A stretch of 64,000 nucleotides of DNA from Brevibacillus parabrevis (GCF_003710905.1 NZ_RHHV01000017.1:50815-114814), one strand, 5' to 3'; shown: positions 40,285 through 48,904, counted from the first letter of the stretch. Notes: generated by a model not told the origin, from the sequence alone. Numbers and translations: made by a program.

Positions 40285-40318
40285 TAAATACACTTCCTTT
40301 GAATTATTTTACATATAA

Positions 40319-40356
40319 ACAATACCATAATTTTTATTATATATCAATATATGGTA
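40319..40356 (-). promoter_or_regulatory. Promoter of the AT-rich cassette inside an inverted repeat
   Basis: Minus strand TTGATA (40347-40342), 17-bp spacer, TATTGT (40324-40319). TACCAT (40323-40328) and ATGGTA (40351-40356) form an inverted repeat that brackets the -35 and overlaps the -10 edge, a possible operator. Confidence 0.6.
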
Positions 40357-40705
40357 ATTCAATTCAGTAAAAATTATGGGCATCTGGAATTTGTATATAA
40401 ATAACGATTTTTGTTTCTTTCTATACTTCATTGCATACATAACAGGTTAGATTTGTAGAGTAGAGATCATATTAGCCTTGTCTCACTAGCTGAGATCCCT
40501 TCATGTATATTTTTTCCAATTCAATCATCTCTTGCTTACGGTCAAACAGTTCACCTTTGAAAAAATGCACCGGTTTAATTACATAAAATTCAGATTTTTT
40601 CGATAAATATTCATGCTATTAAACCTTTGAGAAAGTCTACTTCTCTACGTAAATGAGGCATTATAACAAGAAAAGATATTCTTCAAGAATCAGATTTTAT
40701 AAAAA
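40357..40705. other. AT-rich non-coding gap beside tRNA-Ser
   Basis: Nothing supported: no ORF with a ribosome-binding site, no integrase or att-like duplicate of the tRNA 3' end recognised by eye. Confidence 0.5.
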
Positions 40706-40745
40706 ATAAACCACAAATCTGCCAATCAGGCAAACTCATGGTTTA
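40706..40745 (-). terminator. Terminator of tRNA-Ser
   Basis: AAACCA...TGGTTT stem with inner TTTGCC/GGCAGA pairing, followed by ATTTTTTAT on the minus strand. A further hairpin CAACGGA/TCCGTTG sits at about 40753-40770. Confidence 0.75.
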
Positions 40746-40783
40746 ATTTTTCCAACGGAATTATCCGTTGAGCCACTTGTAAG

Positions 40784-40872
40784 CGGAGAGAGTGGGATTC
40801 GAACCCACGCACGCCTCACGACGCCTAACGCATTTCGAGTGCGTCCCCTTATGACCACTTGGGTATCTCTCC
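40784..40872 (-). tRNA. tRNA-Ser(CGA)
   Basis: 89 nt. Acceptor GGAGAGA/TCTCTCC with discriminator G, D-arm, anticodon stem ACGCA/TGCGT with loop CTCGAAA (anticodon CGA), a long class II variable arm, and T-arm GTGGG-TTCGAAT-CCCAC. CCA is not encoded. Near tadA, as the serine tRNA is in B. subtilis. Confidence 0.96.
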
Positions 40873-41031
40873 ATGAATGGTTTGTCAGAAACATTATTAA
40901 CTATAGCAAATCTGCGCGAAAAGTGCAAGACTCAACTTGTACGCTTCCCCTTGATTTGCTCGCCGCATTAGGCCAAACTATTAACAACACGAGTCAGGTT
41001 TTTTTGACCAGAGGAAAAGTGAGGAACATAC

Positions 41032-41751
41032 ATGAAACGAGAACGTTTGGACAAGGTGCTGGCGAATATGGCGTTTGGCACGCGCAAGGAAGTGAAAGCG
41101 CTGGTGAAGCAAGGGCTGGTTGTTGTGGACGGCGTAGTCGCAACCGATCCTGGCATGCACGTCGTAGCCGAAGAGCAGGAAATTACCGTGGACGGAGAGC
41201 CGATCAATTTCAAGCGCTGGGTGTACGTCCTGCTGAACAAACCCCCTGGGGTAGTTTCCGCTACTGAAGATAACGTGCATCAAACTGTAGTCGACCTGCT
41301 TCCCTACGAGTGGGCGGTCAAGGTTCACCCGGTAGGCAGACTGGACATCGACACAGAGGGCCTTTTGCTTTTGACCAATGACGGACAGCTCTCCCACAGC
41401 CTGCTCTCCCCGAAGAAAAAAGTGGACAAGGAGTATTTTGCCCGCATTGATGGCATCGTTACCGAGCAACACGTCCGGGAATTTGCCAAAGGCGTTGAGT
41501 TGGAGGATTTCACTACCTTGCCTGCCAAGCTGGAAATTCTCTCGTCCGGGGAAGTCTCCGAGATTCGCGTCACCATTATGGAAGGAAAATTTCATCAGGT
41601 CAAACGGATGTTTGCCGCCTTCGGTCTGCATGTCGCCTATCTGCAACGCATTCGCATGGGCCCGCTCCATCTCGACCCGGCACTCGCTCCCGGCGAATAC
41701 CGCGAGCTGACCGAAGAAGAACTGAACCTGCTGCAAAATGTAAACAAATAA
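41032..41751 (+). CDS. 16S/23S rRNA pseudouridine synthase, RsuA/RluB family
   Basis: 239 aa. N-terminal S4 domain (ERLDKVLANMAFGTRKEVKA), then the catalytic domain with the active Asp in HPVGRLDIDTEGLLLLTNDG and the KEYFARIDG and GKFHQVKRMFAAFGL segments. Homologous to RsuA-type enzymes (16S U516 is the usual target); the exact site is inferred. GAGGAAC precedes the ATG. Confidence 0.92.
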   Translation: MKRERLDKVLANMAFGTRKEVKALVKQGLVVVDGVVATDPGMHVVAEEQEITVDGEPINFKRWVYVLLNKPPGVVSATEDNVHQTVVDLLPYEWAVKVHPVGRLDIDTEGLLLLTNDGQLSHSLLSPKKKVDKEYFARIDGIVTEQHVREFAKGVELEDFTTLPAKLEILSSGEVSEIRVTIMEGKFHQVKRMFAAFGLHVAYLQRIRMGPLHLDPALAPGEYRELTEEELNLLQNVNK

Positions 41752-41798
41752 TACGTCTGCCCGGCATGTTACGTAAGAAACCGTACCGGGCGATGCCC

Positions 41799-41839
41799 GA
41801 AAGACAGTTGGATCACTTTTGATCTGACTGTCTTTTTTT
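41799..41839. terminator. Terminator between rsuA-like gene and tadA
   Basis: AAAGACAGT/ACTGTCTTT stem followed by TTTTT on the plus strand; it overlaps the end of the convergent tadA. Confidence 0.75.
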
Positions 41840-42292
41840 GCGCAAGCCGCGGAAAAAATCTTTGAGCATCTGGGCGCACTCGTCTGCCAGGACTCCTTCC
41901 ACCACCGGAACCTGATGATTGAAGCGCGGCTCAGCAAGCAAGTTCATCAATGTCCCGGCACATCCTGCCTTGGGATCGCCTGCGCCGTACACGACCTGCT
42001 CGATGCGGCTCTGCACGATGGCACCCGCACACATGGGGCAAGGCTCCAGCGTGACGTACAGTGTGCAGCCGATCAGCCGCCAGCCGCCCAGTCGCTCGCT
42101 CGCCTCGCGGATCGCGATCATTTCCGCGTGCAAAGTCGGGTCTTTTTGCGTTTCCCGCAAATTGAAGCCGCGGCCGACGATTTCCCCGTTGCGGACGATG
42201 ACTGCCCCGATTGGCACTTCTCCGATCGCGGCTGCTTTTTGTGCTTCTTCCATCGCCGCTCTCATATATTCTTCTTGTTTACCTGATTCCAT
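41813..42292 (-). CDS. tadA: tRNA(adenine34) deaminase
   Basis: 159 aa from the ATG at 42292 (AAAGGAG about 14 nt upstream; the GTG at 42295 is also possible). Zinc deaminase: LHAEMIAIREA (HAE) and TLEPCPMCAGAIVQSRI (PCxxC). It makes inosine at the wobble position of tRNA-Arg(ACG). The upstream reading frame to 42484 does not look like TadA. Confidence 0.94.
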   Translation of the reverse strand: MESGKQEEYMRAAMEEAQKAAAIGEVPIGAVIVRNGEIVGRGFNLRETQKDPTLHAEMIAIREASERLGGWRLIGCTLYVTLEPCPMCAGAIVQSRIEQVVYGAGDPKAGCAGTLMNLLAEPRFNHQVPVVEGVLADECAQMLKDFFRGLRKKRQSDQK

Positions 42293-42577
42293 CACGATTG
42301 TAAAAACTCCTTTATAGATGTTTTCCGATTGCAGCCACACATAATAGCCGCTTTCTTTTTCCCGGTCAATTCTCAGCTTGCTCGCAGGCAAGGCGCCACA
42401 AGCGCGATTCCATTCGCCGGACATTCGCCGCATAAAAACAGACGCGTGCCGATCAAAATGTTGATTCGCGAAGTTTTTGTCCATACCTGTTCACATACTC
42501 TCTGCCAGATTACATACATTAATGATGTACGGAAGATGTTTGTAATTCACAGATAGCCTCTATCTGGAGGGATGCGA

Positions 42578-43075
42578 GTGGGCTTAACCTCTGCAAGCAC
42601 GTTGTTTGATCGTTTTCACAGTCCGACGAGAGGACAGCTGGCAAAAGAAGACGTATTTTCCCACATTGAACAAACCATCTCGTCGATGGCAGGTCCATTC
42701 GAGATTATTGTGGGTGCCGATTCCCAGCTAAAAAGTCGCGGAACCTTTTTCGCCCTGGTCATCACGGTTATTCGACCCGGACACGGTGGGACCTTCTTTT
42801 ATCACAAGTTTCAGGAACGCCGTTATTCATCCTTGCAGCAGCGCATTTTCCAGGAAGCCATGTACGCGGTAGGCTTGGCAACTGAAGTCCGCCAATATTT
42901 GCGCGATCATCAACTCGATACTCCGATACGTCTGCACTTTGACATCGGTGCCAACGGGCCTACCCGCAAGTTTATCCAGGCGTTGCTGAGTTTGGCTGAA
43001 ACCAATCACTTCCGGGCGGAAATCAAGCCAAATTCTTTCTGTGCTTCCACGATTGCCGACAAGTTTACCAAGTAG
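42578..43075 (+). CDS. YkuK-like RNase H-fold protein (DUF458)
   Basis: 165 aa from a GTG at 42578 (GGAGG 7 nt upstream; the ATG at 42572 is too close). IVGADSQLKSRGTFFALVIT and RLHFDIGANGPTRKFIQALL match the DUF458/RnhA-like pattern. Possible nuclease or binding fold; no verified function. Confidence 0.85.
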   Translation: MGLTSASTLFDRFHSPTRGQLAKEDVFSHIEQTISSMAGPFEIIVGADSQLKSRGTFFALVITVIRPGHGGTFFYHKFQERRYSSLQQRIFQEAMYAVGLATEVRQYLRDHQLDTPIRLHFDIGANGPTRKFIQALLSLAETNHFRAEIKPNSFCASTIADKFTK

Positions 43076-43273
43076 TGAAGATCTTGATTCTTCCTTGAAC
43101 AAAGCGTGCAGGCGGACTGCTTCGGACGCATCCGCCCGCTTTGTTTGAGTTCTTTTCCATAGGCGGTTCACGTACTTCTGGACAAGCAGGGGGAAATCCT
43201 GCTGCCAGAATCAGCGAAAATACATATACTCTCTTCTATACTCAACCATAACTTTCCGATGCAAACAGGGTGA

Positions 43274-43326
43274 TTGACAACGCTTGTGAAGCTGAGCTAT
43301 TATAAGCATTAATTGAAGCGTTTTCA
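43274..43326 (+). promoter_or_regulatory. glcT promoter with a degenerate cre-like site
   Basis: TTGACA (43274-43279), 18-bp spacer, TATTAT (43298-43303). TTGAAGCGTTTTCA (43313-43326) just downstream is one base short of a good CcpA cre site. Confidence 0.65.
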
Positions 43327-43331
43327 CAAGG

Positions 43332-43405
43332 CGTGTTACTGGTAATGCAGGCATGAGCCGAGAAGATCTTTTTAATTGTTAAAAAGGTTTTTTCGGCTCT
43401 TTTTT
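43332..43405 (+). promoter_or_regulatory. RAT antitermination site and terminator in the glcT leader
   Basis: GTGTTACT...GCAGGCATGAGCC (43333-43359) matches the GlcT ribonucleic antiterminator (RAT). It overlaps the 5' arm of a terminator, GAGCCGA...TCGGCTC plus TTTTTT (43355-43405), 22 bp before glcT. GlcT binding to RAT would prevent the terminator and allow its own expression. Confidence 0.8.
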
Positions 43406-43426
43406 GTTTAAAGGTGGTGGAATGGC

Positions 43427-44287
43427 TTGTCCCGTGAACAGGAAAAAACATATGCGATTACGCGTGTGTTGAACCATAATGTCGTACTTGTGGAAGAACC
43501 CGGCACCAAGCTGGAAATTGTGCTGTTCGGAAAAGGAATCGGATTTGGCGCAAAGCCTGGGAACACCATCCCCGCCCATGACCCGCGTGTGGAGAAGCGC
43601 TTCAGGCTGGAAAATGAAAACCATCAGAAACAGTACCAAACGATACTCAGTCAGGTCGATCCTGCCGTGGTAGGAATAGCCGAAGAGATTATCGCGCTTA
43701 TCGCCAGTGAAATTACCCCGCAACTTAACGAACACGTCCACGTCGCCCTGCCCGACCACATCCAGTTCGCCATTTACCGCCTGCGGAATGGCATGGAGAT
43801 CGTGAACCCGTTCCTGTTTGAAATCCAGACGCTCTACACCAAAGAGTACACGCTGGCAAAACGGGCTGCGGACATGATCAAGAAGGCATTCGACCTGGAT
43901 ATTCCAGATAGCGAAATCGGTTTTCTCGCCTTGCACATTCATTCGGCGATCAGCTACCTGCCAGTGAAAAAGGCCGTTCAGTTCACGAATGTGATCAGCG
44001 AACTGGTCAGCATGATCGAGCAGCGGACAGACAGAACCATCGAGCGAAGCACGGTCGATTACGTCCGCCTCATTACTCATCTGCGTTTTGCTGTAGAGCG
44101 CATTCGCCAGCAAAAGACCATTCACAACCCCTTGCTGGACCGGGTCCAAACCACGATTCCGGAAGCATACGAACTGGCGTCCGAGTTGGCTGCCTATATC
44201 TCGAACCGGCTGGAAGTCATAGTCCCGGAAGACGAAGTCGGCTACATGGCCTTGCATGTTTATCGGTTGTTGCAGCAACAGCCTTGA
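43427..44287 (+). CDS. glcT: GlcT transcriptional antiterminator (BglG/LicT family)
   Basis: 286 aa, TTG start at 43427 with GGTGG 6-8 nt upstream. CAT-type RNA-binding domain at 1-60 (YAITRVLNHNVVLVEEPGTK), PRD1 about 70-170 (HVHVALPDHIQFAIYRL) and PRD2 about 175-283, with the phosphorylatable histidines in LALHIHSAI and MALHVYRLL. Binds RAT RNA when sugar flux leaves HPr/EII unphosphorylated. It precedes EIIA-HPr-EI, and RAT leaders stand both before it and before that operon. Confidence 0.93.
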   Translation: MSREQEKTYAITRVLNHNVVLVEEPGTKLEIVLFGKGIGFGAKPGNTIPAHDPRVEKRFRLENENHQKQYQTILSQVDPAVVGIAEEIIALIASEITPQLNEHVHVALPDHIQFAIYRLRNGMEIVNPFLFEIQTLYTKEYTLAKRAADMIKKAFDLDIPDSEIGFLALHIHSAISYLPVKKAVQFTNVISELVSMIEQRTDRTIERSTVDYVRLITHLRFAVERIRQQKTIHNPLLDRVQTTIPEAYELASELAAYISNRLEVIVPEDEVGYMALHVYRLLQQQP

Positions 44288-44318
44288 ATCAACAACTCAA
44301 AATCGATGATAATCCTGC

Positions 44319-44408
44319 GTGTTACTAGCTCGACTAGGCATGAGCGGTGAGATCATACGGACATAGTAAGTATGTCGTCGTATGCTCAGACCGTCTCATG
44401 CCTATTTT
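44319..44408 (+). promoter_or_regulatory. RAT antitermination site and terminator before the EIIA-HPr-EI operon
   Basis: GTGTTACTAGCTCGACTAGG followed by CATGAGC (44319-44346) is a clear RAT. It overlaps a long terminator (44336-44401, AGGCATGAG...CTCATGCCT) that ends with TATTTTCG. GlcT is the likely antiterminator. Confidence 0.85.
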
Positions 44409-44433
44409 CGTTCAGACGCAAAAGGAGGAACTT

Positions 44434-44931
44434 ATGCTACGCAATCTGTTTTCCCGTAAAAAACAACAACAAGAAATCACCTTCCTGGCTCCTTTGACCG
44501 GAAGTGTTGTCCCTTTGTCGGAAGTACCCGATCCCGTATTTGCCGGGAAAGTCGTAGGCGACGGCGCAGCGATTTTGCCTACTGAGGGCGTCTTGTACGC
44601 TCCGGTTGACGCAAAAGTCACCCATCTCTTCCCTACCCATCATGCGATTGGCTTGTCGACCGACAGCGGTCTGGAGCTGCTTATGCATATCGGGATCGAT
44701 ACCGTGAAATTGCAGGGCAAAGGCTTTACCCCCTTCGTCTCTGTCGGCGACCAGGTAAAAGCGGGCGACAAGCTGATTCAATTTGATATCGCCGTATTGC
44801 AAGAGTCCGGATGCCCGATCGTTACCCCGATTGTCATTACCAACGGCGATGTCGTTGCGGAAAAGAACGTCGTGGCGCAAGGAAATGTCGCAGCTGGCCA
44901 GCAGCCGCTGATGACAGTCGTCCTGAAATAA
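44434..44931 (+). CDS. PTS glucose-family EIIA (crr-type, stand-alone)
   Basis: 165 aa from the ATG at 44434 (AAAGGAGG upstream). EIIA-Glc signature: FLAPLTGSVVPLSEVPDPVF, VVGDGAAILPTEGVLYAPVD, THHAIG (His 69/70), ELLMHIGIDTV (His 85, phosphorylated). It accepts phosphate from HPr and passes it to an EIIB. The cognate EIICB is probably the NagE-type gene at 47124 or an unlinked one. Confidence 0.93.
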   Translation: MLRNLFSRKKQQQEITFLAPLTGSVVPLSEVPDPVFAGKVVGDGAAILPTEGVLYAPVDAKVTHLFPTHHAIGLSTDSGLELLMHIGIDTVKLQGKGFTPFVSVGDQVKAGDKLIQFDIAVLQESGCPIVTPIVITNGDVVAEKNVVAQGNVAAGQQPLMTVVLK

Positions 44932-44971
44932 CCGGATTGGACAAAGAAGCATCTGTTTGGGGGAGGTACAC

Positions 44972-45235
44972 ATGATTCAGTTTGAAGTAACAGTCACGGT
45001 CGAGGGCGGGCTTCACGCTCGTCCCGCCGCTCTTTTGGTCAATCGCTCGGCGCAAACCCAATCGAAAATCACCCTGAACAAAGGGGAGAAACAAGTGGAT
45101 GGCCGCAGCATTTTGGGGATCATGACCTTGGGCGCAACCCAGGGCGACAAGCTGCTCGTATCCGTGGACGGCGCTGACGAGGAAACGGTGGCAGCTTCCA
45201 TTCAGCAATTGTTTGAGCAATCTTTTCAGAGCTAA
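44972..45235 (+). CDS. ptsH: Phosphocarrier protein HPr
   Basis: 87 aa from the ATG at 44972 (GGGGGAGG 5 nt upstream). GGLHARPAA carries the EI-phosphorylated His15, and GRSILGIMTLG the HPr-kinase site Ser46. As in other Firmicutes, HPr(Ser-P) should also be a CcpA corepressor. 27 bp ahead of ptsI. Confidence 0.96.
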   Translation: MIQFEVTVTVEGGLHARPAALLVNRSAQTQSKITLNKGEKQVDGRSILGIMTLGATQGDKLLVSVDGADEETVAASIQQLFEQSFQS

Positions 45236-45262
45236 TTCGCAGCGAAAGAAGGTGAAGCAAAC

Positions 45263-46972
45263 ATGTTAAAAGGAATCCCGGTTTCTTCCGGCATCTCGAT
45301 CGCCCCAGTCGTCATTTTGGCACACGCTGCCCCGTCCGCTCCCGCGCAAACTGCGCCAGCAGACACGAGCAAAGAGCTGGAGCTGCTCGCCAGAAGCGTC
45401 GAGCAAGCGCGCGAGCAGCTGGAAAAGCTGAGAGAACAAACAGAAGAGCAACTAGGCGCAGAAAAAGCAGCGATTCTTTCCGCGCATATGGCTTTTCTGG
45501 AAGACCCGGCTTTTGTCGGGGAAATGTCCTCGCTGATCGAAAACAAACAGTTGGCTGCCACCGCTGCTGTGCAGCAAGTATCTGACCAGTTCGTCGGCCT
45601 GTTCGAAAGCATGGATGACGCCTATATGAAAGAACGGGCAGACGATATCCGCGATGTAAGCCGCCGCTTGATCCGCAACCTCTCAGGCACAGACGAGGAG
45701 GCAGTTTTCCCGGAGGAACCGTTTATTTTGGCGGCGTGGGATGTCACCCCTTCGGAGACGCTTCAACTCCCGCTCGCATCTGTACGAGGCATCGTCACGG
45801 TAAAAGGGGGCGCGACCTCGCACGCGGCTATCCTGGCTCGTTCTTTGGGGATTCCGGCGGTCATGGGAGCCGGAGAACAGTTGATGGAAAAAGTCTCTGC
45901 CGGAAGCTTGCTGATCCTCGATGGTGCCACAGGCGACCTGATTGTTTCGCCCGACACGGAAACGTTGGCGCGCTACGAGGAAAAGGCCGCCAAGGAAGCA
46001 GCTGAACGCGCTGCCTACGCGGCATTGAAGGATTTGCCTGCGGAAACGACTGACGGACACCGCGTTCACTTGATGGCCAACATGGCGGTTCCCGAAGAAG
46101 CAGACGCGCTTGCCGCATCTGGCGTAGAAGGCATCGGCCTGTTCCGCTCCGAGTTTTTGTTCATGGATCGCAGCACTTTGCCCGACGAGGAAGAGCAGTT
46201 TGCCGCCTACAAGCAAGTTGCTGTAGCCTTTGGCGACAAGCCGGTCATTATTCGTACTCTCGATGTTGGCGGCGACAAGCATTTGCCAGCGCTTGAGCTT
46301 CCCCAGGAAGACAATCCGTTTCTCGGTTTCAGAGCGATGCGCATTTCCTTGGCCCGCCCGGAACTGTTCCTGGTTCAACTACGAGCGCTATTGCGCGCCA
46401 GTGCTTTTGGACGGCTGCTGATCATGTTCCCGATGATTTCCCACCTGGGGCAACTGCGGGAAGCCAAACGTTTGCTTGAACAGGCAAAAGCCGAGCTGCG
46501 GGAAAAAGGCGTCGCCTTTGACGAGCAAATCTCAGTCGGCATGATGATGGAAATTCCCGGTGCCTGCCTGCAAGCTGACGCTTTTGCCAAAGAAGTCGAT
46601 TTCTTCAGCATTGGCACCAACGATCTCGTGCAATACACGCTTGCGGTCGACAGAATGAACGCGAACGTTGCCGATCTCTACAGCTACTACCACCCTGCGG
46701 TACTGCGGCTTATCTCCAACGTCATCGCCGCTTCCCACCGGGCAGGAATCTGGACGGGGCTATGTGGAGAGATGGCTGGCGACCCGCTCGCTACCGAGCT
46801 GTTGCTTGGCATGGGCCTCGACGAGTTCAGTGGTGCCGCTTCGGTTATGCCGAAGGTCAAAGAGCGCATTCGCAACACCAGTATGGAAAAAGCGCAGCAG
46901 CTGGCGGAGCAAGTTCTTGCTCTTGCGACTGTGGAAGAGGTTGTGGCGCTTTTGCAAGACAAAACCGAATAA
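45263..46972 (+). CDS. ptsI: PEP-protein phosphotransferase (PTS enzyme I)
   Basis: 569 aa, full length. N-terminal swivel domain with the active-site His in GGATSHAAILARSLGIPAVM, the PEP-binding TIM barrel with FRSEFLFMDR, DVGGDKHLPALELPQEDNPF and GICLGEMAGDP-like sequence (WTGLCGEMAGDP). AAGAAGGTG precedes the ATG. Third gene of the operon. Confidence 0.97.
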   Translation: MLKGIPVSSGISIAPVVILAHAAPSAPAQTAPADTSKELELLARSVEQAREQLEKLREQTEEQLGAEKAAILSAHMAFLEDPAFVGEMSSLIENKQLAATAAVQQVSDQFVGLFESMDDAYMKERADDIRDVSRRLIRNLSGTDEEAVFPEEPFILAAWDVTPSETLQLPLASVRGIVTVKGGATSHAAILARSLGIPAVMGAGEQLMEKVSAGSLLILDGATGDLIVSPDTETLARYEEKAAKEAAERAAYAALKDLPAETTDGHRVHLMANMAVPEEADALAASGVEGIGLFRSEFLFMDRSTLPDEEEQFAAYKQVAVAFGDKPVIIRTLDVGGDKHLPALELPQEDNPFLGFRAMRISLARPELFLVQLRALLRASAFGRLLIMFPMISHLGQLREAKRLLEQAKAELREKGVAFDEQISVGMMMEIPGACLQADAFAKEVDFFSIGTNDLVQYTLAVDRMNANVADLYSYYHPAVLRLISNVIAASHRAGIWTGLCGEMAGDPLATELLLGMGLDEFSGAASVMPKVKERIRNTSMEKAQQLAEQVLALATVEEVVALLQDKTE

Positions 46973-46993
46973 ACGGTTTTGTCCCTGCCTATT

Positions 46994-47007
46994 TGAAAGC
47001 GATTTCA
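46994..47007. promoter_or_regulatory. cre site (CcpA) upstream of the nagE-like gene
   Basis: TGAAAGCGATTTCA is an exact match to the cre consensus TGWAANCGNTNWCA. It lies 22 bp after ptsI and 117 bp ahead of the EIICB start. Confidence 0.8.
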
Positions 47008-47030
47008 AATTCATTTTCTTGATCAGAACA

Positions 47031-47091
47031 GCTTCTCTCCGGCCAATTCTCGTGCCCTCATCTCTTGCATTCATCCGGAGAGCAGCTTTTT
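47031..47091 (+). terminator. Terminator/attenuator-like hairpin between ptsI and the EIICB gene
   Basis: GCTTCTCTCCGG/CCGGAGAGCAGC (12-bp stem, one mismatch, long loop) followed by TTTTTG. It ends 33 bp before the EIICB start. I do not see a RAT sequence here. Confidence 0.75.
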
Positions 47092-47123
47092 GATAGACAT
47101 CTCATTCTAAGGAGGTTTTTCCT

Positions 47124-48563
47124 ATGCTCGCCTTTTTGCAACGGATTGGGAAAGCACTCATGCTTCCAGTCGCCACACTGCCTGCTGCGGCGCTTTTGCT
47201 CCGCTTCGGCGCCATCAACTACGTGACCGAGTTTCATCTCGGAGAATCGATTGGTGGGTTTTTGAACCAGTATATCGCGCCATTTTTGTTTGCAGGCGGA
47301 TCTGCGATTTTTGACAACTTGCCGCTGATCTTCGCTGTCGGTGTTGCGATCGGACTCGCTGGGGATGCCGTAGCCGCCCTGGCTGCTGTGATCGCCTACA
47401 TGGTGTTGACCACCGTACTTTCCAAAGTCCCTGCAGCCATGCCGTTCATCGCAGACGACGTCAAGCTGAACATGGGTGTCATTGGCGGTATTTTGGCGGG
47501 CGGAGTCGCTTCCTATTGCTACAACCGCTACCATAACATCAAGCTGCCGGAATGGCTCGGATTCTTTGGCGGCAAACGCTTTGTACCAATTGTCACTTCG
47601 CTTAGCATGGTCGTCATCGGTCTTGTTTTCGGGATCATCTGGGGTCCGATCCAGGACGCGCTCAACAATATGGGTAACTGGATTGTAAGCCTTGGCGCTC
47701 TTGGAGCAGGTCTGTTCGGCTTCTTTAACCGTTTGCTTATTCCATTCGGTCTGCACCACGTACTCAACGCCATTGCCTGGTTCCAAATCGGTGATTTTAC
47801 CGATGCAACTGGCAAAGTCGTACATGGCGACTTGCATCGCTTCTTCGCCGGAGACAAATCTGCCGGCATGTTCATGACAGGCTTCTTCCCGATCATGATG
47901 TTCGCATTGCCAGCAGCCGCGCTTGCCATCATTCATTCTGCCAAGCCGGAAAAGCGCCAAGCAATCGCTTCTGTTTTCATCGGTACCGCGCTCGCTTCGT
48001 TCCTGACAGGGATTACCGAGCCGCTTGAATTTGCATTTATGTTCGCTGCTCCAGCGCTGTACGTGCTTCACGCGATTTTGACCGGGGTTTCCGGGTATAT
48101 CGTAACGGCAATGGGAATCAAGCACGGATTTGGCTTCTCCGCTGGTCTGATTGACTACGGGTTGAACTTCCCGCTCTCCACCAATGCTTGGTCGATCATC
48201 CCGATCGGCTTGGCGTTCGCCGTCGTCTACTACTTCCTGTTCCGCATCCTGATCGTCAAGTTCAACATCAAAACGCCGGGACGAGAAGACGATGACGCTG
48301 TTGAAACTACAACTGCCAGCAGCAATTCGACGCAAGACAAGGCGCAAAGGGTACTCGCTCTGATCGGCGGAAAAGAAAACGTCATCAGTGTTGACGCGTG
48401 CATTACCCGCCTGCGTCTCGTGCTGAAGGACGATAAGATCGTCAATGAAAAAGGGCTGAGAGATATTGGCGCAGCAGGCGTAATGAAGCTGGGTCAAGGC
48501 AGCGTGCAAGTCGTATTCGGAACACAGTCCGAGCTGTTGAAGGACGAAATCAAGAAACTGTAA
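47124..48563 (+). CDS. PTS EIICB, N-acetylglucosamine type (NagE/NagP-like)
   Basis: 479 aa. EIIC membrane domain (residues 1-370) with the NagE-like segments HHVLNAIAWFQIG, GDLHRFFAGDKSAGMFMTGF and LTGITEPLEFAFMF, then a linker and an EIIB domain with the phosphocysteine in SVDACITRLRLVLKDDK. AAGGAGG precedes the ATG. It resembles E. coli NagE without the fused EIIA, which the stand-alone EIIA at 44434 could supply. GlcNAc specificity is from resemblance; glucose cannot be excluded. Confidence 0.88.
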   Translation: MLAFLQRIGKALMLPVATLPAAALLLRFGAINYVTEFHLGESIGGFLNQYIAPFLFAGGSAIFDNLPLIFAVGVAIGLAGDAVAALAAVIAYMVLTTVLSKVPAAMPFIADDVKLNMGVIGGILAGGVASYCYNRYHNIKLPEWLGFFGGKRFVPIVTSLSMVVIGLVFGIIWGPIQDALNNMGNWIVSLGALGAGLFGFFNRLLIPFGLHHVLNAIAWFQIGDFTDATGKVVHGDLHRFFAGDKSAGMFMTGFFPIMMFALPAAALAIIHSAKPEKRQAIASVFIGTALASFLTGITEPLEFAFMFAAPALYVLHAILTGVSGYIVTAMGIKHGFGFSAGLIDYGLNFPLSTNAWSIIPIGLAFAVVYYFLFRILIVKFNIKTPGREDDDAVETTTASSNSTQDKAQRVLALIGGKENVISVDACITRLRLVLKDDKIVNEKGLRDIGAAGVMKLGQGSVQVVFGTQSELLKDEIKKL

Positions 48564-48579
48564 CGTCGAACCAATAAAA

Positions 48580-48617
48580 TAGGCCCGGGGCTGGCATCTG
48601 CCGTACCGGGCTTTTTA
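48580..48617 (+). terminator. Terminator of the EIICB gene
   Basis: GGCCCGG...CCGGGC stem with a 16-nt loop and TTTTTATT, 17 bp after the stop. Confidence 0.85.
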
Positions 48618-48700
48618 TTATGGGCATGAAGCCTCCTCGTATGAATGATGAAGTCTGATAAGTCCTGCCTTATGAACCCGACACAAGAGGCATACCTTTT

Positions 48701-48904
48701 TTAATAATGTGGGACATTGGAGCTAACGAGCACTTTCTCTGGGGGGAACATCGCTTGTTGCTCCAGCTCCAACTCAAATCGTACCAACCGATCCATAAAC
48801 GCTGTGCACGCCGACTTGCTGTAAGGTGCCATCATCTCTATTTCGTACTCCAGCGTTTTTTTCCATACTTCCAGCTGCCTCTTGTTCGCCTCCCGCGCTT
48901 CCAA
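48701..48904 (-). CDS. Small hypothetical protein in operon with an Xre regulator
   Basis: 67 aa from a TTG at 48904 (AAGGGG 8 nt upstream; the GTG at 48913 is inside the Shine-Dalgarno). Charged helical protein (QLEVWKKTLEYEIEMMAPYS, FMDRLVRFELELEQQ). No family recognised. It starts 30 bp after the Xre stop. Confidence 0.65.
   Translation of the reverse strand: MEAREANKRQLEVWKKTLEYEIEMMAPYSKSACTAFMDRLVRFELELEQQAMFPPEKVLVSSNVPHY

Noticed and set aside
37000..40872. AT-rich cassette as an integrative element at the 3' end of tRNA-Ser
   Set aside because: No integrase and no duplicated tRNA 3' end seen by eye; the tRNA proximity may be coincidence.
47058..48509. 483-codon minus-strand frame
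   Set aside because: Antisense of the EIICB gene; the EIICB product is unmistakable.
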